Made by a program: the position numbers and the translations under genes | Notes under the pieces: generated by a model | Told to the model about the DNA's origin: nothing | The model's input: the letters and a program-made list of their open reading frames with translations, nothing else | Database searches by the model: none | Source: Ruminococcus sp. UBA1828 | GTDB taxonomy: Bacteria > Bacillota > Clostridia > Oscillospirales > Ruminococcaceae | Assembly (NCBI GenBank): GCA_002338885.1 | Contig: DDJI01000120.1 | Span: 18,161 to 23,956 of the forward strand | DNA length: 5,796 nt | Direction: 5' to 3' | Part shown: positions 1-4,888 of the stretch, in pieces | How positions within the stretch are numbered: the first letter of the stretch is position 1 | How the letters are laid out: each line of letters opens with the position of its first letter

Positions 1-212
1 TCTTCCGACTCGGGGTGCGCGCTGCACAACTTTAAAAATACCTCCTGTGTGATATCCTCGGCATAGTGCGTGTCGCACAAGGCGTGGTACGCTGTGCGGT
101 ATACCATGTCCGAATACTTATCAACAACGGAAGATATGTAAACGTTGACGTCATTTGTTTGCATAATCTTCACTTGTTTGCCGATGAACAGCAAAGAACT
201 CCTTTCTGTCAT
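1..212 (-). CDS. ECF-type RNA polymerase sigma factor, N-terminal part (runs off left edge)
   Basis: Would direct core RNA polymerase to a dedicated promoter set. Reading leftwards, the frame gives a short N-terminal stretch and then region 2 of the sigma-70 family: YSDMVYRTAYH (region 2.1-like) followed by AEDITQEVFLKL, the conserved region 2.2 signature with D-x-x-Q-E-V-F that contacts the beta-prime clamp. The gene is cut at position 1, so region 4 and any anti-sigma partner are outside the window. The start is uncertain. ATG at 212 has GGAG (221-218) five bases upstream. TTG at 194 lies four bases after a stronger AGAAAGGAG (207-199). ATG at 164 gives the N-terminal length most typical of the family but has no clear ribosome binding site. 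The family call is confident; the exact subgroup and target genes cannot be told from this fragment. Confidence 0.87.
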   Translation of the reverse strand, partial: MTERSSLLFIGKQVKIMQTNDVNVYISSVVDKYSDMVYRTAYHALCDTHYAEDITQEVFLKLCSAHPESE

Positions 213-304
213 CTGATCTCCGATTCATGTTTCACTTACAATACAATCGCCGGAGCAGAAATATTGCAAATCAGATTTTATATTTTTATAAATCGCGTTT
301 CACG

Positions 305-336
305 CACGGAATGTTTTGGTCAGGCCATGCTCCGTG
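305..336 (-). other. Possible leader hairpin upstream of the sigma factor gene
   Basis: CACGGA and TCCGTG form a six-base perfect stem (305-310 with 331-336), extended inward by ATG/CAT with a two-base bulge. It would sit in the leader of the minus-strand sigma factor transcript. There is no U-tract after it, so it is not an intrinsic terminator. It could be a chance fold. Confidence 0.25.
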
Positions 337-362
337 AGTAATATGTGAATATGCTCCCTTCT

Positions 363-391
363 ATTTTATCAGATATTTTCTGTAAAGTAAA
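363..391 (-). promoter_or_regulatory. Sigma-A-type promoter of the sigma factor gene
   Basis: On the minus strand a -35 TTTACT (391-386) and a -10 TAAAAT (368-363) are separated by exactly 17 bases. The -10 differs from TATAAT at one base and the -35 matches TTGACA at four of six. Transcription should start near 356, giving an untranslated leader of about 140 bases ahead of the ATG at 212. Inferred from sequence match only. Confidence 0.6.
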
Positions 392-486
392 CACATATTG
401 CGCCTTGCCGTCAAAAACATTTTCCCGTCCGACCGCCGCCGGCAAAAGATACTTTAAATAATCTTAACATTAGCGGCGCATCCCCC

Positions 487-515
487 TTGATTCAGCGCTT
501 TAACGGGTGTATAAT
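487..515 (+). promoter_or_regulatory. Sigma-A promoter of the DUF3237 lipoprotein gene
   Basis: A -35 TTGATT (487-492), a 17-base spacer and a perfect -10 TATAAT (510-515) make this the best housekeeping promoter in the window. The start of transcription should fall near 521-523, leaving a leader of about 63 bases that contains the small hairpin at 533-545. The strong -35 suggests it works without an activator, unlike the promoters at 2509, 4713 and 4826. Confidence 0.8.
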
Positions 516-585
516 AATAAGGAGCTTTTGAAGCCGCACAGCGGCGGACGAAAGTATAAAATTTGAGTTATGGAGCGAAAAGTTT

Positions 586-1176
586 ATGAAGATTAAAGTA
601 ATTTTAGCGTGCGTCCTTTCTTCGCTTTTGATACTTTGCAGCTGCGGAGCGCAAAACAGCGATGATACGCCCAACACCAACAACGTTGACAACTAAGTGA
701 CTCAGAACGAAGAAGAAAACGCTGAGGAACAGACCGAAGAGGAAGAAAAAGAAGTGACACTTGAGCTTGTACTTACTATCGACATCAAAACAACCGGATA
801 TGACTACCTCGACGGACATGAGGCGGATATAGCCATGATCCCGTTTAACGGAACCGCACACGGCGACTATTTCAACGGCACGGTAATAGGCACAGGCGTT
901 GACACCCAGACTATAACTCCCGACGGAGTTTGTCACTACTCGGCAAGGTACATGATAACCGGAACCGACTATGAGGGCAACGAGTGCCGCGTGTTTATAG
1001 AGAACAACGGAACGGATATGGCAAAGTGCGTTCCCACAATCTACACCGACAGCGACCTGCTTGCTGATTGGGAGACATCCGACATGCGCTCTGTTGTAAC
1101 CGGAGCTGAGGGAGGCGTATGCGTTCAGGTGTACAAGGCTACAGAGGTTGAGCCTGACGCCGGCGACGCAGAATAA
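586..1176 (+). pseudogene. DUF3237-type lipoprotein gene interrupted by an in-frame TAA
   Basis: Starts at ATG 586, ten bases after GGAG (572-575). Residues 1-20 form a lipoprotein signal: Lys-containing n-region, hydrophobic core, and an LCSC lipobox with Cys20 as the expected lipidated residue. A polar Asn/Asp/Thr linker follows, then TAA at 694-696 as codon 37. The same frame continues directly at GTG 697 through a Glu-rich linker into a 159-codon stretch ending at TAA 1174-1176. That stretch resembles DUF3237 (PF11578): LELVLTIDIK, an IPFNGTAHGDYFNGTVIGTG core, TPDGVCHYSARY, and RVFIENNGT near the end. DUF3237 has no firm biochemical role. The stop leaves only a 36-residue secreted peptide unless there is readthrough, a sequencing error, or reinitiation at the abutting GTG, which would yield a cytoplasmic domain. 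Neighbouring genes also end in TAA, so genome-wide recoding is unlikely. The reading frame and domain are otherwise intact, which suggests a recent change. Confidence 0.75.
697..1176 (+). CDS. DUF3237 domain segment downstream of the in-frame stop
   Basis: This is the intact 159-codon downstream part of the interrupted lipoprotein gene, listed separately because a gene caller would report it alone with GTG as start. The GTG directly abuts the TAA (TAAGTG), and no Shine-Dalgarno-like sequence precedes it, so independent initiation looks poor; coupled reinitiation is possible. Residues 1-20 are a Glu/Gln/Asn-rich linker and residues about 20-145 match the DUF3237 pattern. Without the upstream signal the product would stay in the cytoplasm. 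I consider the full-length lipoprotein the ancestral gene product. Confidence 0.55.
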   Translation: MTQNEEENAEEQTEEEEKEVTLELVLTIDIKTTGYDYLDGHEADIAMIPFNGTAHGDYFNGTVIGTGVDTQTITPDGVCHYSARYMITGTDYEGNECRVFIENNGTDMAKCVPTIYTDSDLLADWETSDMRSVVTGAEGGVCVQVYKATEVEPDAGDAE

Positions 1177-1194
1177 AAAAGCGATGCTTTGTTT

Positions 1195-1224
1195 GGCGGT
1201 GTGCTCCTTGCACGCCGCCTTTTT
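1195..1224 (+). terminator. Strong intrinsic terminator after the lipoprotein gene
   Basis: GGCGGTGTGC (1195-1204) pairs with GCACGCCGCC (1210-1219) over ten bases with one G-U wobble around the loop TCCTT, followed directly by TTTTT (1220-1224). It begins 19 bases after the stop at 1176 and separates this transcription unit from the next gene. Confidence 0.92.
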
Positions 1225-1275
1225 CGCATTCTCGGCGCACGGGCGGCGTTTGATATGGAAAACAGTCCGCGCGTG

Positions 1276-1284
1276 TGATATACT
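1276..1284 (+). promoter_or_regulatory. Extended -10 promoter for the C_GCAxxG_C_C gene
   Basis: TGA-TATACT forms an extended -10 (TG at 1276-1277, hexamer at 1279-1284). No good -35 lies 16-18 bases upstream; TTGATA at 1250-1255 is too far, with a 23-base spacer. It lies just after the terminator, so it is the natural start of the next unit, with a leader of about 33 bases. Confidence 0.6.
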
Positions 1285-1323
1285 CTTGAGTAAATGAAAT
1301 AACAGCGAGGAGAACAGTAAAGT

Positions 1324-1791
1324 ATGGATCATTCACAAAAGGCGTATGAGCTTTTCATGCAGGGCTATAACTGCTCACAATCGGTTTTTGCGGCATTTTG
1401 CGACGTGACGGGCATCGACACCGAGACGGCGCTTAAAATATCCTCTTCTTTCGGCGGGGGCATAGGACGGTTAAGAGAGGTGTGCGGAGCCATGAGCGGC
1501 ATGCTTATGGTGGCGGGCTGCCTGTACGGATACACCGTCGCAGGCGACTATGAGGTAAAAAGCGAGCACTACAGGCTTGTTCAGTCCTTGGCGTACAAGT
1601 TTAAGGAGGGCGCAGGCTCAATGATTTGCAGAGAGCTTTTGGGGCTTGACGGGGCGTCTGCGCCGGAGTCTCCGAAAAGAACCGACGAGTTTTACAACAC
1701 CCGCCCCTGCGCTAAGGTGATTCGCCTTGCGGCAAAGATTTTAGACGACTACATCGCAGAGCGCTCAAATGTCGGACAAGCAAAGGTTTGA
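1324..1791 (+). CDS. C_GCAxxG_C_C family protein (putative redox-active)
   Basis: A 155-residue cytoplasmic protein with no signal peptide or membrane segment. It matches the C_GCAxxG_C_C family (PF09719): GYNCSQSVFAAF near the N-terminus (C17), SSFGGGIGRLREVCGAMSG (C54 in the name-giving motif), GCLYG (C66), CRELLG (C102) and RPCAKVIRLAA (C129). The six cysteines include the conserved spaced set, so a redox or metal-binding role is usually proposed, but no reaction is established. Length is normal for the family. AGGAG at 1308-1312 precedes the ATG by 11 bases, slightly long. It is the first gene of a unit with the gene at 1769, which overlaps its last 23 bases in another frame, implying coupled translation. 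The family assignment is secure; the function is not. Confidence 0.92.
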   Translation: MDHSQKAYELFMQGYNCSQSVFAAFCDVTGIDTETALKISSSFGGGIGRLREVCGAMSGMLMVAGCLYGYTVAGDYEVKSEHYRLVQSLAYKFKEGAGSMICRELLGLDGASAPESPKRTDEFYNTRPCAKVIRLAAKILDDYIAERSNVGQAKV

Positions 1792-2512
1792 GGAGCTTTT
1801 AAAGATTCCCGCCGCAAGCATTCGCATGAGTGCGGGAGTGGGAACGCTCAGCGAAAAGTATCTTCATGCGTTTTTAAAGGTGTACTTTGAGCCTGACGCG
1901 GGATGCCGTGAGGTCAAGGTGGGAAGGTTCACCGCGGACATATGTCGGGGCAGGCAGATAACCGAGATACAGACAAGGTCGCTTGACAAGCTCCGTGAAA
2001 AGCTCAGCTACTATCTTTCGGAGGGATACAGCGTCAGGGTGGTGTTTCCGGCGGCGCATGAAAAGCAAATAGTTTGGATAGACCCCGACACCGGCGAGAT
2101 AGTCAGCCGACGCCGCTCAAACAAGCACTTTGAGTACTGCGACTGCTTTTGGGAGCTGTATAAGATAAAGGAGTTTTTGAGCGAGCAGGGCGTGAGCGTA
2201 TGCCTTATGCTGATAGACGTAGATGAGATAAGAACCCTTGACGGCTACGGCCGCTCAAGAAAGAAACGCGCGACAAAGGTCGATATAATCCCAAGGTCTC
2301 TTTACGGGTGCGCCAGTCTCGGCTGCCTTAGGGACTACGAGATGTTCTTGCCAAACAGCTTAGGTGAGACGTTCGGCGTCAGGGAGTATGCTGGCGCCGT
2401 GGGCACGTCGGAGGAAAACGCCCGCTCGGGGCTTAAAATACTTTGCAGCGTGGGTGCGGTGCAGATGTGCGGCAAGGAGGGCAGAAGATACCTCTACCGC
2501 CGCATGCTCTAA
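1769..2512 (+). CDS. Uncharacterised protein with a PD-(D/E)XK-like core and C-terminal winged helix
   Basis: A 247-residue soluble protein that I cannot name. It resembles a hypothetical family I recall from Oscillospiraceae-type genomes, with a core of the form LSEKYLHAFLKVYFEPD, VGRFTADI, ITEIQTR and VWIDPDTGEI. Residues 28-75 have the layout of a PD-(D/E)XK nuclease fold: a helix carrying E29, then D57 on a strand, then E66-I-Q68 on the next strand, followed by a helix rich in Lys/Arg. Residues 85-105 and 143-152 look like further strands. Residues about 195-247 (LGETFGVREYAGAVGTSEENARSGL and onward) look like a winged helix with a basic end. The motif pattern is visible; the nuclease and DNA-binding roles are inference. 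The start ATG lies inside the preceding gene, overlapping by 23 bases without a strong ribosome binding site, so translational coupling is likely. The stop at 2510-2512 lies inside the first operator box of the next promoter. Confidence 0.8.
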   Translation: MSDKQRFEELLKIPAASIRMSAGVGTLSEKYLHAFLKVYFEPDAGCREVKVGRFTADICRGRQITEIQTRSLDKLREKLSYYLSEGYSVRVVFPAAHEKQIVWIDPDTGEIVSRRRSNKHFEYCDCFWELYKIKEFLSEQGVSVCLMLIDVDEIRTLDGYGRSRKKRATKVDIIPRSLYGCASLGCLRDYEMFLPNSLGETFGVREYAGAVGTSEENARSGLKILCSVGAVQMCGKEGRRYLYRRML

Positions 2513-2541
2513 TGCTCATTTAATGTACCGGTGGTTATATA
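2509..2541 (+). promoter_or_regulatory. Probable autoregulated promoter of the two-component operon
   Basis: Two direct-repeat boxes, CTAATGCT (2509-2516) and TTAATGTA (2520-2527), are spaced by an 11-base period, and an AT-rich -10 (TTATAT 2535-2540 or TATATA 2536-2541) begins 15-16 bases after the start of the second box. The same geometry occurs twice upstream of the PepSY gene. There is no good -35; the second box occupies its place. This suggests activation by the downstream OmpR-family regulator on its own operon. The first box overlaps the stop codon of the preceding gene. Expected transcript start is near 2548, leaving a leader of about 53 bases. Confidence 0.55.
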
Positions 2542-2600
2542 TGATTGAGAAAGTGTTAAAACACGCGCTCAAATAATTAAATATAATACGAGGTGGCAAT

Positions 2601-3281
2601 ATGCGCATTTTACTGGCTGAAGATGAAAGGGATTTAAACGAGATAATAACTCAAAAGCTCAGCTCGGAGGGGTACAGCGTGGACAGCTGTTACGACGGGG
2701 CGGAGGCTATAGACATTTTGTCCTATACCGACTACGACGCCGTCATACTCGATATAATGATGCCCAAAGCGGACGGCTTTGCGGTGTTAAGGGCAATACG
2801 CGGCGCCAAAAAGGACACGCCGGTGCTGTTTTTGACGGCGAGGGACGCAGTGTCTGACAGGGTAAAGGGTCTTGACAGCGGGGCAAACGACTACCTTGTA
2901 AAGCCGTTTTCGCTTGAGGAGCTGCTTGCAAGGGTCAGAGCGATGACAAGAAAGTCGTTCGGCAGCTCAAGCAACGTTTTGGCGGTGGCAGACCTTGAGC
3001 TTGACATCGCTTCTAAGACGGTTACAAGGGGCGGCGCACAGATCATGCTGTCGGCAAAGGAGTATGCGCTGCTTGAGTATCTCATGGTCAACAAGGGCAG
3101 GATACTTTCCCGCGAAAAGATAGAGGATCACATATGGAACTTCGACTATGAAGGCGGCACAAATGTAGTGGATGTGTACATCAGTTATCTGAGAAAAAAG
3201 ATAGACGACGGGCACAAAAAGAAGCTCATCCATACGGTGAGGGGAAGGGGATATGTGATTCGAGAGGATGATGAGGATTGA
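2601..3281 (+). CDS. OmpR/PhoB-family response regulator
   Basis: DNA-binding regulator, predicted to be phosphorylated by the kinase encoded next. Residues 1-115 are the receiver domain: acidic pocket E7-D8, phosphoacceptor D51 in VILDIMMP, switch T79 in FLTARD, and K101 in LVKPF. Residues about 125-222 are the OmpR-type winged helix: LSAKEYALLEYL, the GRILSREKIEDHIW turn, a recognition helix in GGTNVVDVYISYLRKKI (about 185-201), and a wing ending in TVRGRGYVI. Length of 226 residues is standard. AGGTGG (2591-2596) lies four bases before the ATG. The stop overlaps the kinase start by four bases. OmpR-family regulators typically bind tandem direct repeats with a period near 11 bases; such repeats occur at 2509, 4713 and 4826, so I infer that it controls its own operon and the PepSY gene. 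Confidence 0.96.
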   Translation: MRILLAEDERDLNEIITQKLSSEGYSVDSCYDGAEAIDILSYTDYDAVILDIMMPKADGFAVLRAIRGAKKDTPVLFLTARDAVSDRVKGLDSGANDYLVKPFSLEELLARVRAMTRKSFGSSSNVLAVADLELDIASKTVTRGGAQIMLSAKEYALLEYLMVNKGRILSREKIEDHIWNFDYEGGTNVVDVYISYLRKKIDDGHKKKLIHTVRGRGYVIREDDED

Positions 3282-4687
3282 AGAACCTGTCTATACGACT
3301 TAAAATAACTCTGTGGTTTGCGGTGGCTCTGTTTGTAATAGTTGCGATAACGTATGTGGTGATTCTGACGGTGAGCAATCAGGTCATACAAAAAACCATC
3401 CGCGACACGCTTTTGCACACCGTCGAGGACAACGTCGATGAGGTTGAGTTTTACACCGACATATCCCAGGTGGACATTGCAAACAGCGTAGACCACTTTA
3501 TAATGTACAACTCGGGATACCTTGAGGTAGACGACGACTTTTTAGACGAGGTCAACGACGTGTATACCGCCCTTTACCTGTCTGACGGAACGCTCATGTA
3601 CGGCGAGAACCCGCTTGCCGTGGCGCTTGCGGACCTCGAGTTTTCCGATTCGGAAATAAGGGAGAGGACGGTAAACGGCGAGCTGTATTACATCTTGGAC
3701 AGGCACTTAACGCAAAAAGGGCTTGAGGATCTTTGGCTGAGGGGAGTGGTTTCGGAGCATCAGGGCGAGGTTCAAATGCATGAGATATCAACGCTCTCGC
3801 TTATAATACTGCCCATAATTTTGATCGCGGCGGTGCTGGGCGGATACTTCATAGCAAAAAGAATGCTCATGCCTATTAAGCAGATAACAAACGCCTCAGA
3901 AAACATCAGCCGTGGCGGAGACCTTAAAAAGAGAATAGAGCTTGATAGCGGCAAGGATGAGCTGCATCAGCTTGCGGACAGCTTCAACAACATGATAGCA
4001 AGGCTTGACGAATCGTTTGAGGCGGAGCGGCAGTTTACCTCCGACGTATCCCACGAGCTGAGAACTCCCATGTCGGTAATCATGGCGCAGTGCGAGTACA
4101 CGCTTGACGAGGAAAGAACCCCGCAGGAATATGAAAGGGCGCTAAGGCTCATACGCCGCCAGGGCAGAAAGATGACAAAGCTCATAAACGACATGCTCGA
4201 CTTTGTAAGGCTTGAGCGAAGGGGAACAAACTATCAAATAGAAAAGCTCAACCTGTCAGCGCTTGTAAATTCCGTTTGCGAGGACATGTCGCTCATAAGG
4301 GAGCGAGGAATAAGCCTTGAGCACGAGGTCGAGGACGAAATATGGGTAGACGGCAATCCCGCGCTCTTGAGCAGGCTTCTGTCCAACCTTATAAGCAACG
4401 CATACCGATACGGCAAAGACGACGGACACATAAAGGTGAGATTAAAGAAGTCTCAGGATGAAGTGACGCTAAGCGTCTCGGACGACGGCATAGGCATATC
4501 GCGCGAGGACAAAGAAAAGATATTCAGAAGGTTTTATCAGGCGGACAGCTCCCGCACCGGCTCGGGCACGGGTCTCGGGCTGTCTATGGTTAAGGAAATA
4601 GCATCATTCCACGGCGGCAGCATGAGCGTCGAAAGCGAGCCGGGAAAGGGAAGCGAGTTTACCTTCCACCTGCCCGTGAAAGAATAA
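3278..4687 (+). CDS. Membrane sensor histidine kinase, partner of the upstream regulator
   Basis: A 469-residue sensor kinase. It has a short cytoplasmic N-terminus, transmembrane helix 1 (about 11-33), an acidic extracytoplasmic sensor region of about 135 residues (34-170) that I cannot assign to a family, and helix 2 (about 171-193). A HAMP linker follows (about 193-245, MPIKQITNASENIS onward). The dimerisation and phosphoacceptor helix contains DVSHELRTP with H259. The ATPase domain carries the N box (LLSNLISNAYRYG, N370 and N374), the G1 box DDGIGI (402-407), an F box FRRFYQ, and the G2 box GSGTGLGLS (428-436). All catalytic motifs are intact. The start is TTG at 3278, overlapping the regulator stop as TTGA, with AGAGG (3263-3267) ten bases upstream; no suitable in-frame ATG is nearby. 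No hairpin terminator follows, so read-through to the PepSY gene is possible. Confidence 0.95.
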   Translation: MKNLSIRLKITLWFAVALFVIVAITYVVILTVSNQVIQKTIRDTLLHTVEDNVDEVEFYTDISQVDIANSVDHFIMYNSGYLEVDDDFLDEVNDVYTALYLSDGTLMYGENPLAVALADLEFSDSEIRERTVNGELYYILDRHLTQKGLEDLWLRGVVSEHQGEVQMHEISTLSLIILPIILIAAVLGGYFIAKRMLMPIKQITNASENISRGGDLKKRIELDSGKDELHQLADSFNNMIARLDESFEAERQFTSDVSHELRTPMSVIMAQCEYTLDEERTPQEYERALRLIRRQGRKMTKLINDMLDFVRLERRGTNYQIEKLNLSALVNSVCEDMSLIRERGISLEHEVEDEIWVDGNPALLSRLLSNLISNAYRYGKDDGHIKVRLKKSQDEVTLSVSDDGIGISREDKEKIFRRFYQADSSRTGSGTGLGLSMVKEIASFHGGSMSVESEPGKGSEFTFHLPVKE

Positions 4688-4712
4688 AAACTTTTTTCGG
4701 ATTTTAATAATG

Positions 4713-4744
4713 CTAATGTTGTTCTAATCTTTCGATTATATAAT
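4713..4744 (+). promoter_or_regulatory. Distal activator-type promoter (P1) upstream of the PepSY gene
   Basis: Boxes CTAATGTT (4713-4720) and CTAATCTT (4724-4731) are direct repeats with an 11-base period. A perfect -10 TATAAT (4739-4744) starts 15 bases after the second box start. There is no recognisable -35, as expected when a bound regulator replaces it. A transcript from here (start near 4751) would carry a leader of about 138 bases with no start codon followed by a usable frame. Confidence 0.7.
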
Positions 4745-4825
4745 GAAGACAGAACAAGGGGGAACAACGGCGAAAGCCACATTCACGGCAGTAGTTAAAA
4801 AAATAAATCAAAAAAATTAAAACTA

Positions 4826-4857
4826 CTAATGTTGCTCTAATGTTCACAAGGTATAAT
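4826..4857 (+). promoter_or_regulatory. Proximal activator-type promoter (P2) of the PepSY gene
   Basis: Two perfect CTAATGTT boxes (4826-4833 and 4837-4844) with an 11-base period and a perfect -10 TATAAT (4852-4857) starting 15 bases after the second box. An A-rich tract (about 4796-4823) lies directly upstream and could act as an UP element. Transcription should begin near 4864, about 25 bases before the ATG. This is the best example of the operator in the window, and the regulator at 2601 is the obvious candidate to bind it. Confidence 0.75.
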
Positions 4858-4888
4858 CAAGTCAGAACAAACGAAGGGAGTATTTAAA

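Larger units (their letters stand above)
195..585. other. Divergent intergenic region between the sigma factor and lipoprotein genes
   Basis: About 370 bases lie between the two divergent starts. The region holds one sigma-A-like promoter for each direction (363-391 minus, 487-515 plus), a long leader of about 140 bases ahead of the sigma factor gene, and an isolated inverted copy of the CTAATGTT box at 473-466. The plus-strand leader carries a small GCCGC/GCGGC hairpin with a 3-base loop (533-545). I see no convincing small gene here. An open plus-strand frame at 66-341 mostly lies antisense to the sigma factor gene and its leader and does not resemble a protein family. Confidence 0.6.
4713..4870 (+). 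repeat. Tandem duplicated promoter unit (4713-4757 and 4826-4870)
   Basis: Two 45-base copies lie 113 bases apart and align without gaps at about 35 of 45 positions. Identity covers both operator boxes, the -10 and the initially transcribed AAGnCAGAACAA, while the seven bases before the -10 differ. Shared sequence beyond the operators argues for duplication rather than independent origin of sites. The 68 bases between the copies include GGCAGTAGTT, resembling GGCAGTTGTA in the PepSY coding start, which may be a remnant. Confidence 0.65.

Noticed and set aside
66..341. A plus-strand frame of 91 codons at the left end.
   Set aside because: Partly antisense to the sigma factor gene, with no ribosome binding site or family resemblance; the minus strand reads as a clear sigma region 2.
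586..1176. Reading the TAA at 694 as a reassigned sense codon.
   Set aside because: The DUF3237, nuclease-like and kinase genes all end at TAA in sensible places, so TAA works as stop in this genome.
604..1332. A 242-codon open frame on the minus strand across the lipoprotein gene.
   Set aside because: It lies antisense to the DUF3237 gene and runs through the terminator. Its runs of Phe and Val/Leu are the complement of the Glu-rich linker, it lacks a ribosome binding site, and it resembles no family.
2553..2564. GTGTTAAAACAC palindrome in the regulator leader.
   Set aside because: Only five-base AT-rich arms, no second copy near the other promoters, and no clear role.
2582..2587. A perfect TATAAT just before the response regulator gene.
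   Set aside because: There is no -35 or operator at the right distance, and transcription would begin inside the ribosome binding site at 2591-2596. The 2509-2541 arrangement is the better promoter.
4686..4697. AAAAACTTTTTT after the kinase stop as a terminator.
   Set aside because: It is a pure A/T inverted run without a GC stem, so weak termination at best.
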